Virus record (IMG/VR): IMGVR_UViG_3300025949_000090
Span: 1 to 24,791 of that record
Source: a virus
Direction: 5' to 3' (one strand)
Length of the DNA: 24,791 nucleotides
Position numbers and translations under genes: made by a program. Of this stretch, positions 13,314 to 19,251 are shown in pieces (positions within the stretch are counted from its first letter, which is position 1; every line of letters begins with the position of its first letter). Below the pieces are notes generated by a model, which saw nothing but the letters and a program-made list of their open reading frames with translations, ran no database searches and was not told the DNA's origin.

Positions 13314-14137
13314 TGCGCCTAGGCAAACGAATTTTCGTTATCCCAGATACACAAGTGAGGCCGGGCGACCCAACTGACCATTTCGATTGGATTGGTGCCG
13401 CGATCAAGGACTACGAGCCGGATATCGTTGTCCATCTCGGCGATCACTGGGATATGGCAAGTCTCTCAACATGGGACGGCCAACTATCCAAGGAAGGGCG
13501 CCGCTATACGGATGACATTGAGGCGGGGAATGCCGCACTGGACCGCCTACAGAACGCGATGGGCGGCTTCCAGCCGAAGCGCAAGGTTATCCTGCGCGGT
13601 AACCATTGCCACCGCATCACGCGCGCCGTAGAGGCTGACGCGAGACTGAAGGGGGCGTTCTCATTCGATCATTTCAACGATCGTGCGCTCGGATGGGAAC
13701 CAGTAGATTACAACGGCTCTACGCCTGGAATTATCGAAATTGAGGGCATCAAGTTTGCCCACTATTTCGCAAACAGCATGACTAGCCGACCAATCGGCGG
13801 CAATGCCAGCTACAAGCTAACGCAGATTGGTTCACCCTTCGTCATGGGTCACGTTCAGACCTACGACATTGGCACGAAGCAATACGCAACTGGGCGCGTG
13901 ATTCGCGGCATTGTTGCCGGCGCGGCCTACTTGCACGATGAAGAATATCGCGGAAATGCGAATACGCACTGGCGCGGAATCGTTGTTCTGAACGAAGTAA
14001 AATACGGCGACTTTTGCGAAATGCCGCTGACGCTATCGTATCTCTGCCAGAAATATACCGGCACATCGCTTGCACGCTATTTGCAGCGCCGCTATCGCCG
14101 AGCAAAAGAACGATTCAGTCTAGCGAGGGCGGCATGA
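13313..14137 (+). CDS. Calcineurin-like metallophosphoesterase
   Basis: A 274-residue protein with the metallophosphoesterase motifs in order: IFVIPDTQVRPGD (DxH-type, here DxQ), VVHLGDHWD (GD), VILRGNHCHR (GNH) and FVMGHVQTYD (GH). The residues bind two metals and cleave phosphoesters; phage members may act on nucleic acid ends or nucleotides. The substitution of Gln for His in the first motif is also seen in other phage versions. The C-terminus is basic (RRYRRAKERF). It starts by TGATG overlap. Confidence 0.85.
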   Translation: MRLGKRIFVIPDTQVRPGDPTDHFDWIGAAIKDYEPDIVVHLGDHWDMASLSTWDGQLSKEGRRYTDDIEAGNAALDRLQNAMGGFQPKRKVILRGNHCHRITRAVEADARLKGAFSFDHFNDRALGWEPVDYNGSTPGIIEIEGIKFAHYFANSMTSRPIGGNASYKLTQIGSPFVMGHVQTYDIGTKQYATGRVIRGIVAGAAYLHDEEYRGNANTHWRGIVVLNEVKYGDFCEMPLTLSYLCQKYTGTSLARYLQRRYRRAKERFSLARAA

Positions 14138-14484
14138 AGCGCAAACCGTCCTACGTGCGGAACTTTTCCGTCCAGCCTTACAACTGGACAGTGTTCGTCT
14201 TTGACGACAAGGAAAAACTGCTTCGATTCATTCTGCGCCGCATGATTGGCTCGGCCAAGGTTATGCGCGAAGACTTGGACGAGTCGCGTGGCATTACATA
14301 CGTCAACGATCATCGGTCCGAGGTCTATATCGGTGTATTCGACGGCGAAAGCCCGACACTGGTTCACGAAATAGTACACGCGGCGTTTTCGATTCTCGGA
14401 TATTCGGCTGTAAAAGTGCAACCGCAAGAATGCGAGGCACTTGCATATCTAGTCGAGCATATCTCGCGCGAATGTTCTAAATAA
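14134..14484 (+). CDS. Small HExxH metallopeptidase-like protein
   Basis: A 116-residue protein with TLVHEIVHAAFSILG. His78, Glu79 and His82 form a zincin HExxH site, and a Glu downstream (ECEALAYLVEHI) could be the third ligand. It resembles small phage proteins of this kind with no known substrate. It is coupled by ATGA to the phosphoesterase and is the last gene before the lysis cassette. Confidence 0.7.
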   Translation: MKRKPSYVRNFSVQPYNWTVFVFDDKEKLLRFILRRMIGSAKVMREDLDESRGITYVNDHRSEVYIGVFDGESPTLVHEIVHAAFSILGYSAVKVQPQECEALAYLVEHISRECSK

Positions 14485-14561
14485 CTCCCCGCGAAGGGGC
14501 AACGACAAGGCAGTTGCGGCGCTTCGCCCCAAGCTAGCCGCAAAGCAGGAGTGACAGGGGA
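14485..14561. promoter_or_regulatory. Gap before the lysis cassette
   Basis: A 77-base space, unusually long for this genome. CCCC-GCGAA-GGGG (from about 14487) forms a short hairpin without a T-run. AGGAG at 14547-14551 lies ten bases before the holin ATG and is its likely ribosome site. A late promoter may lie here, but I see no clear consensus. Confidence 0.35.
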
Positions 14562-14774
14562 ATGCAGTAGATTTCTGACCATCCGATGGCCGCCGATGCG
14601 GTGAAGATCGTCCCATTTGCGGGCGTCTCCGCTGCAAATTTCTTCGGCATGAGTGTGCCGGATGCGATCAACTACGTGACCCTGTTTTGCGGTATCTGCT
14701 ACGCGCTGTCTTGGTGCTGGCGAGGCTATGTTTTCGCTCGCGACAAGAAGTACCTGCCTGAGCACGAAGATTAA
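14562..14774 (+). CDS. Holin-like small membrane protein with TAG at codon 3
   Basis: A 70-residue protein, M-Q-TAG-ISDHPMAADAVKIVP, with a hydrophobic central part (AINYVTLFCGICYALSWCWR) preceded by a weaker one (PFAGVSAANFFGM) and a charged tail (KKYLPEHED). Its location right before the SAR endolysin and its size fit a holin or pinholin. TAG 14568-14570 is the third codon; without suppression the product would be a dipeptide. A downstream ATG at 14586 could give a 62-residue form without TAG but lacks a clear ribosome site, while the ATG at 14562 has AGGAG. Confidence 0.72.
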
Positions 14775-14778
14775 GCGC

Positions 14779-15270
14779 GTGTCAATCAACACGCGAATCG
14801 CAACCCTATTTGCCGGCGCCGCGCTTGCCATTGCGGGCACGATGGCGACGCAACACGAGGGTACGCGCTACTAGGCGTATCAGGATGTAGGCGGCGTGTG
14901 GACTATCTGCGAGGGTGACACGCATGGCGTCAAAGAGGGCGACAAAGCAACACGCCAAGAGTGCGACGATCGGCTTCGCGCGAACCTTGTAGCCGCCAAT
15001 AGTGCTTTCGAGCGTTGCGTGGTTGAACCCGTCAGCGTCTATGAGCGAGCTTCGTACGTGGACTTCATCTTCAACGCAGGCCAAGGGAATTTCTGCCGCT
15101 CGACGCTCGTCAAGAAACTGAACCTCGGCGACCATAAGGGCGCCTGTGACGAGCTGCTGAAATGGGTATACGTGGACGGTAAGGACTGCCGCATCGCAGC
15201 CAGCAATTGCTACGGCATTGTGAAGCGCCGGCAAGCTGAGCATGACCTTTGCCTACAAGGCTTGCGATGA
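14779..15270 (+). CDS. SAR endolysin, lysozyme of the GH24 family
   Basis: A 163-residue lysozyme resembling phage P21 R21. A weakly hydrophobic Gly/Ala-rich N-terminus (IATLFAGAALAIAGTMAT) is the signal-anchor-release segment. The T4-type catalytic triad follows with the right spacing: Glu27 in QHEGTRY, Asp36 in AYQDVGGVW and Thr42 in VWTICEGDTHG. The in-frame TAG is codon 32 (14872-14874), between Glu27 and Asp36. Without readthrough the catalytic domain is lost. C-terminal parts YVDFIFNAGQGNFCRSTLV and KGACDELLKWVY are typical. It cleaves peptidoglycan after release from the membrane. The start is GTG at 14779; later ATGs would remove the SAR segment. Confidence 0.9.
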
Positions 15271-15341
15271 AATGGTTCGCCCTACTGCTAGGCCTACTGC
15301 TCGCGGTGGCGATCTACACCATCGCTGAGCAAGACGAGTAA
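15267..15341 (+). CDS. 24-residue membrane peptide
   Basis: ATG overlapping the endolysin stop (ATGA) opens 24 codons: MKWFALLLGLLLAVAIYTIA followed by EQDE and TAA. It is a single membrane helix with an acidic tail. Its place within the lysis cassette suggests an antiholin-like or accessory lysis peptide, without direct evidence. Confidence 0.45.
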   Translation: MKWFALLLGLLLAVAIYTIAEQDE

Positions 15342-15350
15342 TACGTTCAG

Positions 15351-15443
15351 ATGCGCAACTACGCGATCAAGGTCACGGTGAAGAACAAGATCCAGGGTGA
15401 GGCACTGAACAGATGCCAGCGGTATACGTGGAAGAGTACCTGA
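15351..15443 (+). CDS. Small basic peptide
   Basis: Thirty codons, MRNYAIKVTVKNKIQGEALN followed by RCQRYTWKST, ending in the TGA that overlaps the next ATG (TGATG). The coupling and the gap it fills support it; no family recognised. Confidence 0.4.
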   Translation: MRNYAIKVTVKNKIQGEALNRCQRYTWKST

Positions 15444-15595
15444 TGAGCGAGTTCGCATTTTGGCTGACTGATCCGATCTTTCGCATCAATGCGGGTTTGT
15501 CGGCATGCTTGGATTTGTATCTTGACGCCCTATTGGAAGAGATGGAGGGCATGTTGAATCCGAATCTTCCCGCGCCGGAGGATGGCTGGTGCTGA
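15443..15595 (+). CDS. Small acidic hypothetical protein
   Basis: Fifty residues starting MSEFAFWLTDPIFRINAGLS, followed by a helical segment (CLDLYLDALLEEMEGMLNPN). It is coupled on both sides. An upstream in-frame ATG at 15413 is possible but overlaps the previous frame. Function unknown. Confidence 0.5.
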   Translation: MSEFAFWLTDPIFRINAGLSACLDLYLDALLEEMEGMLNPNLPAPEDGWC

Positions 15596-15843
15596 CCGCA
15601 TTTCTCGTTAAGGCCAAAGGCTGGGCAATCGGCATCGGTGCCATTCTGTTGGCTGTGTTCATGGCGATCATCCTCGCCTTCCGCAAGGGATCGAACGCCG
15701 CAACGGCCAGCATCGAGGCGACCCAAACGCGCGCAGTGAATGACGCGCTGGTGAAGCAGACGACGATCGTTGACCAAGTGCGCAGTCTGCCGGAAGGCGC
15801 TGCGGTCGAGAAACTGAAAGCCGATTGGAGTCGTGACAAGTGA
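15589..15843 (+). CDS. Inner-membrane spanin (Rz-like)
   Basis: An 84-residue protein with one N-terminal membrane helix (AIGIGAILLAVFMAIILAF) and a periplasmic helical part (SIEATQTRAVNDALVKQTTI), the plan of an i-spanin. GGAGG nine bases before the GTG at 15589 supports that start. The next gene, overlapping its end, encodes a lipoprotein, the usual Rz/Rz1 pairing. Together they fuse inner and outer membranes at the last step of lysis. Confidence 0.75.
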   Translation: MLTAFLVKAKGWAIGIGAILLAVFMAIILAFRKGSNAATASIEATQTRAVNDALVKQTTIVDQVRSLPEGAAVEKLKADWSRDK

Positions 15844-16055
15844 ATATCGGTGCTCGCGTAGCAACGATTGTTGCCTTAGCGGCAATGACTGGCTGCGGAT
15901 TGTTGCCAGTTCGCACGGTTCACGACTATTGCCAACTCGACAAGCCCGTAAAGCTGCTGAACGCCGAATACGACCTACTCGGCAAGGAAAGCCAGGATTT
16001 GATCTTGGCGCATAACGAGGCCGGCAAAGCGGTATGCGGCAAGACGTATAAATGA
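15840..16055 (+). CDS. Outer-membrane spanin lipoprotein (Rz1-like)
   Basis: A 71-residue protein from GTG at 15840 with a short signal peptide and lipobox: RVATIVALAAMTGCGLLP, Cys19 being the lipidation site. The mature part is short (VHDYCQLDKPVKLLNAEYDL). It overlaps the i-spanin stop by GTGA. Proline content is lower than in classical Rz1, so an unrelated lysis lipoprotein is a minor alternative. Confidence 0.72.
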   Translation: MNIGARVATIVALAAMTGCGLLPVRTVHDYCQLDKPVKLLNAEYDLLGKESQDLILAHNEAGKAVCGKTYK

Positions 16056-16243
16056 TGGAAATGAGTCCAGACATCGTATACGGCGGCAGTTTCGTTCTTC
16101 ACTGCTCAGGAAATAAGCCGCATATCAGAAAATTCGGCCCCCTCTGGTTGTGCAGCAAAGGCTTGGATTTTTGCATGCACTTCACGCCGCTAGACGCATT
16201 CCGTTCGCTCAAGGCAATGAAGGATGACTATGACGGCATCTGA
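16052..16243 (+). CDS. Small hypothetical protein with KPHIRK motif
   Basis: A 63-residue protein: SGNKPHIRKFGPLWLCSKGL, then CMHFTPLDAFRSLKAMK. The pattern PHIRK...W.C...P..AF is found in many small phage proteins of unknown role. A related gene lies at 16329-16484. The start is ATG 16052 overlapping the spanin stop. Confidence 0.6.
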   Translation: MMEMSPDIVYGGSFVLHCSGNKPHIRKFGPLWLCSKGLDFCMHFTPLDAFRSLKAMKDDYDGI

Positions 16244-16328
16244 CAAAGGCACTACCGATCTCTGCGAGAAAGATGGGACGTGGTGAGCGATGACTTCCAG
16301 GATTTCTAACGGTTACGGTGACGGCTAA

Positions 16329-16484
16329 GTGAATCCTCTGCGATGGCTTGTTAAAGCAATTCAGGCAAAGCCGCATATCCGAAAGAGCGGCAGGCAATGG
16401 ATTTGCCAAGGATCTGGGTATCGGAGCTTCGGCGTCAATCCCGCACACGCATTCGGCTCTTGGAGTTTGTTTTTTCAAAGATGA
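16329..16484 (+). CDS. Second small KPHIRK protein
   Basis: Fifty-one codons from GTG 16329: MNPLRWLVKAIQAKPHIRKS, then GRQWICQGSGYRSFGVNPAH and a short tail. It shares KPHIRK, W(I/L)C and the P..AF end with the gene at 16052-16243. Its TGA overlaps the ATG at 16481 (ATGA), which supports it. The 85 bases before it hold only very short frames. Confidence 0.55.
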   Translation: MNPLRWLVKAIQAKPHIRKSGRQWICQGSGYRSFGVNPAHAFGSWSLFFQR

Positions 16485-16693
16485 GTCGCACGAAACGTAG
16501 TGAACCGTCTAGCGGTTGCTGGATGCGCGTACCGAAAGGCAAGAAATCCGAGCGCAAGCGTCTAGAGCGCATCGCGGAAGACTTCGGGGAAGAGGGCATC
16601 GTGCAGCATAAGCAGCGCAGGGCGGTCCCTCGCGACAGTTGGGACGATGTTCAGATCAGCTATACGCGAGGCCAGGAATGGGCGAGGCGATGA
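16481..16693 (+). CDS. Small basic hypothetical protein
   Basis: Seventy residues, MSRTKRSEPSSGCWMRVPKG, then a Lys/Arg-rich helix (KKSERKRLERIAEDFGEEGI). It is coupled upstream and downstream by ATGA. No family recognised; charge suggests nucleic-acid contact. Confidence 0.5.
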   Translation: MSRTKRSEPSSGCWMRVPKGKKSERKRLERIAEDFGEEGIVQHKQRRAVPRDSWDDVQISYTRGQEWARR

Positions 16694-16848
16694 GCAAAAC
16701 CTTCCGCCGCCTCAACGACGGCAAGAAAGACAAGCGCGAGGCTTCTGGTGGTTGGGGCAAGACCGAAAGCGCAATCAATCGCCAAGAACGACGGCGCGAA
16801 CGTCATGACTGGCAGAGAGTGGTGAGGACGAAATGGCAGTCTTTTTGA
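16690..16848 (+). CDS. Small basic hypothetical protein
   Basis: Fifty-two residues, very rich in Arg and Lys (MSKTFRRLNDGKKDKREASG, RQERRRERHDWQRVVRTKWQ). It starts at the ATG overlapping the previous stop and overlaps the next ATG at 16833. Function unknown. Confidence 0.5.
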   Translation: MSKTFRRLNDGKKDKREASGGWGKTESAINRQERRRERHDWQRVVRTKWQSF

Positions 16849-16970
16849 TCTTCTTCGGATTCCTGTTCATGGTCGGACTCGCCAAGTGCGAGTTCAACGA
16901 TCGGGATATCACTAATGGTTGCGGCTTGGTATGCCTGGCCTGCGGTCTAATCGCACTAGGGATGTCGTGA
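16833..16970 (+). CDS. Small membrane protein
   Basis: Forty-five residues with two short hydrophobic segments, MAVFLIFFGFLFMVGLAKCE and a second with Cys (GCGLVCLACGLIALGMS). The TGA overlaps a GTG start. Too short for the longer frame searches, but well placed in the gene chain. Confidence 0.5.
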   Translation: MAVFLIFFGFLFMVGLAKCEFNDRDITNGCGLVCLACGLIALGMS

Positions 16971-17194
16971 CCGATACGATTGTCATAGAGCAATTCATCG
17001 CCGCCAATAACGCCATTTGCAATGCCTTGGCGGGAGTGGCGATTGCATTCCGCGAGTTGGCCGAAAAGGCTATCGGCATCTTCATTCGGCTGCACGATAA
17101 GCGTTTCTACCCAAAGCGGAAAGGTGGGTTTCACGCCAAACGGTTGAATCGCATGAGCATAGTGCGTTCGCATAAGCGGAAGAAAGCACGATGA
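16967..17194 (+). CDS. Small hypothetical protein
   Basis: Seventy-five residues from GTG 16967 (GTGA overlap). The N-terminal half is helical (IEQFIAANNAICNALAGVAI, AFRELAEKAIGIFIRLHDK), the C-terminal half strongly basic (RFYPKRKGGFHAKRLNRM). Function unknown. Confidence 0.55.
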   Translation: MTDTIVIEQFIAANNAICNALAGVAIAFRELAEKAIGIFIRLHDKRFYPKRKGGFHAKRLNRMSIVRSHKRKKAR

Positions 17195-17421
17195 TGGACC
17201 CGTCGCACGACGAAATTTGCGAAGACAAGATTACCTATCTCGGTGACGTGCAGCGTCTGTGCCTCAAACCGGGCGATATCGTTGTGCTGAGCATTGATGA
17301 CGCCCCGTCGGATCATGTCTTCGCAAATCTGCGCAAAGTGCTCAAGGACATAATCCCTGAGCACAAGGTTTTGATTCTTACCGGTGGCGCGAAGATCGGC
17401 GTTATGGGTTCAGATGACTGA
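17191..17421 (+). CDS. Phage hypothetical protein
   Basis: Seventy-six residues with a small alpha/beta pattern common in phages: LKPGDIVVLSIDDAPSDHVF, ANLRKVLKDIIPEHKVLILT, then GGAKIGVMG. It resembles proteins annotated only as conserved phage proteins. ATGA coupling upstream (an ATG at 17194 is an alternative start). Confidence 0.6.
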   Translation: MMDPSHDEICEDKITYLGDVQRLCLKPGDIVVLSIDDAPSDHVFANLRKVLKDIIPEHKVLILTGGAKIGVMGSDD

Positions 17422-17587
17422 TCCGCAAGAAACTGCAGAAACCGCCATCGAGCAGCTAGGCCATCGCGTAGTGTCCATCTACGACCCGCAAAGAGGCGTG
17501 CTGAAACTGTTCCTCGATCCGCCTGAGTGGATGAGTCCGGCAAGCTTGGAAAGGGCGGATGACGATTACAGGGCGAGGCGAACATGA
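17414..17587 (+). CDS. Small hypothetical protein
   Basis: Fifty-seven residues from ATG 17414, overlapping the previous gene by eight bases: MTDPQETAETAIEQLGHRVV, then SIYDPQRGVLKLFLDPPEWM. No function recognised. Confidence 0.5.
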   Translation: MTDPQETAETAIEQLGHRVVSIYDPQRGVLKLFLDPPEWMSPASLERADDDYRARRT

Positions 17588-17730
17588 GAACGATTCGGGA
17601 ACTCGCCGATGAGTCGACCGGCGCATATATCGATGACAGTTTTTTCAAGCGTGAAGGCGAAATCATCCTTGATGGCCGATTCACGCTTCAGGACTTGATT
17701 GACATCGTTGAGGAATTGAAGACGCGATGA
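17584..17730 (+). CDS. Small acidic hypothetical protein
   Basis: Forty-eight residues, MRTIRELADESTGAYIDDSF, ending in an amphipathic helix (LQDLIDIVEELKTR). Coupled by ATGA at both ends. Function unknown. Confidence 0.5.
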   Translation: MRTIRELADESTGAYIDDSFFKREGEIILDGRFTLQDLIDIVEELKTR

Positions 17731-17906
17731 AGTGGTCAACAACTGGTGTCTGGGTGAATGAGCATCTGGCGCGCAGCTTTGCGCGAGGGCATGTTCTGGT
17801 ACATGCAATTTTGCATCCCGAATTCAGCCGCGTGCTGACCGCTGGCGAAAGGCGCGAGCAATACGCCGACGAATACGCCAGAACGATCATGCGGTTGACG
17901 GCATGA
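17727..17906 (+). CDS. Small hypothetical protein
   Basis: Fifty-nine residues, MKWSTTGVWVNEHLARSFAR, with a C-terminal helix (AGERREQYADEYARTIMRL). Coupled by ATGA at both ends. Function unknown. Confidence 0.5.
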   Translation: MKWSTTGVWVNEHLARSFARGHVLVHAILHPEFSRVLTAGERREQYADEYARTIMRLTA

Positions 17907-18112
17907 CACCGCTGCAAGTAATCGACGAACGCTAGGCCGACTTGTGCGGCCAGTACGCCAACGAAGGCGTAGCGGCTTTCCTGATCCGAACGACGGAAGA
18001 CGGCAACTGCCGAATCATCGGGCCGCAGTTCGACCCATAGACCATTGCCAAGATGCTTCGCACCGCGGCGCAGGTCTATCTGGACCAAGTGCCGCCGATG
18101 AAGACGAATTGA
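17903..18112 (+). CDS. Small hypothetical protein with two TAG codons
   Basis: Sixty-nine residues from ATG 17903 to TGA 18110-18112 with TAG at codon 11 (17933-17935) and codon 46 (18038-18040). Read as Gln it gives MTPLQVIDERQADLCGQYAN, then EGVAAFLIRTTEDGNCRIIG and PQFDPQTIAKMLRTAAQVYL. The smooth helix-strand-helix pattern through both TAGs and the ATGA overlap with the gene before support a single intact gene. Standard code gives only a 10-residue peptide. Confidence 0.65.
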
Positions 18113-18140
18113 CCGCCTGTATGCCTAGCGGTCACAAAAC

Positions 18141-18227
18141 ATGAAGCGGCAATACGCCGTAGGTCCGAGCGGCACCAGGTTGGGTCAGGCCATAAGGGCC
18201 GCAATCAACCAGTCAGGCATCGGCTGA
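18141..18227 (+). CDS. Very small hypothetical protein
   Basis: Twenty-eight codons, MKRQYAVGPSGTRLGQAIRA, then AINQSGIG and TGA. It lies between the last small gene and the first tRNA. Basic and compact; the evidence is composition and position only. Confidence 0.35.
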   Translation: MKRQYAVGPSGTRLGQAIRAAINQSGIG

Positions 18228-18234
18228 CAGATTT

Positions 18235-18314
18235 GCGGGTAGACGTAGGCCGAGTGGACGGCCACTAGCCTTCCAAGCTAGCAGTCAGGGGTTCGATTCC
18301 TCCTATCCGCTCCA
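18235..18314 (+). tRNA. tRNA-Gly (anticodon TCC)
   Basis: Acceptor GCGGGTA pairs with TATCCGC, followed by T73 and encoded CCA. The anticodon stem CTAGC/GCTAG is perfect around the loop CTTCCAA, so the anticodon is TCC (reads GGA). The T-loop is TTCGATT. Confidence 0.88.
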
Positions 18315-18318
18315 AACA

Positions 18319-18405
18319 GGAAGGTTCCGCTGGGTTGGCCGGCGAGCGGTCTTGAAAACCGTGGCTACCGAAAGGTAGGGAGTTCGACTCTTCAACCTTC
18401 CGCCA
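18319..18405 (+). tRNA. tRNA-Ser (anticodon TGA)
   Basis: Acceptor GGAAGGT pairs fully with ACCTTCC; G73 and CCA follow. The anticodon loop CTTGAAA gives TGA (reads UCA). A long variable arm (CTACC/GGTAG) marks a class II serine tRNA. T-loop TTCGACT. Confidence 0.9.
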
Positions 18406-18411
18406 AAACTC

Positions 18412-18483
18412 GGGGTGCGCGTTGGGACGCAGAACTGCCCTGCAAGCAGATCGGTAAGGGTTCGATTCCCTTGTGCTCCACCA
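18412..18483 (+). tRNA. tRNA-Ala-like (anticodon TGC), irregular
   Basis: Acceptor GGGGTGC pairs with GTGCTCC, with G3:U70, the alanine identity pair, then A73 and CCA. T-arm AAGGG-TTCGATT-CCCTT is perfect. The anticodon stem CTGC/GCAG encloses CCTGCAA, giving TGC (Ala), but position 33 is C instead of the near-universal U. The D-arm is short (GCG-TTGGGA-CGC). A Cys reading (GCA) would keep U33 but destroys the stem. Confidence 0.65.
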
Positions 18484-18541
18484 GAAATGCTCGGCGCGAA
18501 AAGCGCTCCCTGTGACCGGGGATGGATACGCCCGTGAGGAA

Positions 18542-18557
18542 CACTGTGCGCACAGTG
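18542..18557. repeat. Perfect 16-base palindrome between tRNA genes
   Basis: CACTGTGCGCACAGTG is self-complementary over its full length. It lies in the only sizeable gap of the tRNA array (18484-18600), which holds no convincing gene. It could be a protein-binding site or a processing hairpin. Confidence 0.55.
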
Positions 18558-18600
18558 GCCACCATAGCGGCAACGTTGAAAAGCCATCAGCAGATGATTC

Positions 18601-18672
18601 GCCGGGCTAGCTCAATGGCAGAGCAATCCCTTTGTAAGGCATAGGTTGCGGGTTCAAGTACTGCGCCCGGCT
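18601..18672 (+). tRNA. tRNA-Thr (anticodon TGT)
   Basis: Acceptor GCCGGGC pairs with GCCCGGC. The D-arm GCTC...GAGC is canonical. The anticodon loop TTTGTAA gives TGT (reads ACA). One mismatch each in the anticodon and T stems. After T73 the DNA reads CACCA, so CCA is not encoded directly. Confidence 0.85.
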
Positions 18673-18679
18673 CACCATT

Positions 18680-18757
18680 CAGGGGTTAGCTCAGTCTGGC
18701 CAGAGTTCTCGATTTGGAATCGAGTTGTCGAAGGTTCAAATCCTTCACCCCTGACCA
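18680..18757 (+). tRNA. tRNA-Pro (anticodon TGG)
   Basis: Acceptor CAGGGGT pairs with ACCCCTG; C1:G72 with A73 is the proline signature. Anticodon stem CTCGA/TCGAG with loop TTTGGAA gives TGG (reads CCA). T-arm GAAGG-TTCAAAT-CCTTC is perfect, and CCA is encoded. Confidence 0.92.
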
Positions 18758-18765
18758 TTTGAAAT

Positions 18766-18849
18766 GCGCCGTTGGCGAAATTGGTAGACGCACCGTCCTT
18801 AGAAGTCGGCGCCTAGTGCATGGGAGTTCAAGTCTCTCACGGCGTACCA
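18766..18849 (+). tRNA. tRNA-Leu (anticodon TAG)
   Basis: Acceptor GCGCCGT pairs with ACGGCGT (G1:U72), then A73 and CCA. The D-arm GGCGAAATTGGTAGACGCA is close to bacterial leucine tRNAs. The anticodon loop CTTAGAA gives TAG (reads CUA); a T-T mismatch is in the stem. The long variable arm marks class II. Confidence 0.88.
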
Positions 18850-18854
18850 AACAT

Positions 18855-18942
18855 GGAAACGTGGCCGAGAGGCCGAAGGCAGCGGCTTGCTAAGCCGTAC
18901 ATCCGCAAGGATGCGTAGGTTCGACTCCTACCGTTTCCGCCA
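18855..18942 (+). tRNA. tRNA-Ser (anticodon GCT)
   Basis: Acceptor GGAAACG pairs with CGTTTCC; G73 and CCA follow. The anticodon loop TTGCTAA gives GCT (reads AGC/AGU). The variable arm CATCC/GGATG marks class II. T-arm GTAGG-TTCGACT-CCTAC is perfect. Confidence 0.93.
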
Positions 18943-18958
18943 GACGATAAGAGAATGC

Positions 18959-19243
18959 ATGATCCGAGAAATTCTGCAAAAGGCCCGCGCGGGAATGATT
19001 GAACAACGTATTCCACCACCATTTGAGGTTCGGCTAACCGCATCCACTCTGGATAAATTGGCCGTCGAAATGCTAAGCGCTGGAGAGTTGCGGAAGGGTG
19101 ACATTCCAAAGCGTTTCATGGATATGGCGCTTATCGCAGATCTCGATGTGTCCGCAGGCGCAATGTATGTTCAGCAACCCAAAATCGAAAGCCTAATGAT
19201 TGGCAGCGAATGGGAATGGCCGAGCCAGCGAGCTGGCAAGTAA
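18959..19243 (+). CDS. Hypothetical protein within the tRNA array
   Basis: Ninety-four residues starting MIREILQKARAGMIEQRIPP, with a central helical region (TASTLDKLAVEMLSAGELRK) and the tail SLMIGSEWEWPSQRAGK. It is the only sizeable gene between the tRNAs, directly upstream of the suppressor tRNA. No family recognised. It ends in TAA and has no in-frame TAG. Confidence 0.6.
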   Translation: MIREILQKARAGMIEQRIPPPFEVRLTASTLDKLAVEMLSAGELRKGDIPKRFMDMALIADLDVSAGAMYVQQPKIESLMIGSEWEWPSQRAGK

Positions 19244-19251
19244 AGAACAAT

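Noticed and set aside
13218-14137. Minus-strand frame at 13842-14105 and other frames opposite the phosphoesterase
   Set aside because: The + strand has all metallophosphoesterase motifs in one uninterrupted frame.
15373-16074. Minus-strand frame of 233 codons
   Set aside because: It covers the spanin pair antisense; the + strand genes have a TM helix, a lipobox and coupled starts.
16230-16286. 18-residue frame MTASDKGTTDLCEKDGTW
   Set aside because: It is coupled to the previous gene but too short and without any feature to support it over chance.
18412-18483. tRNA-Cys (anticodon GCA)
   Set aside because: It would restore U33 but the anticodon stem would lose its pairs; G3:U70 and the CTGC/GCAG stem favour Ala.
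18265-18587. Minus-strand frames across the tRNA cluster
   Set aside because: They are read through tRNA genes with good cloverleafs and are artefacts of tRNA sequence.
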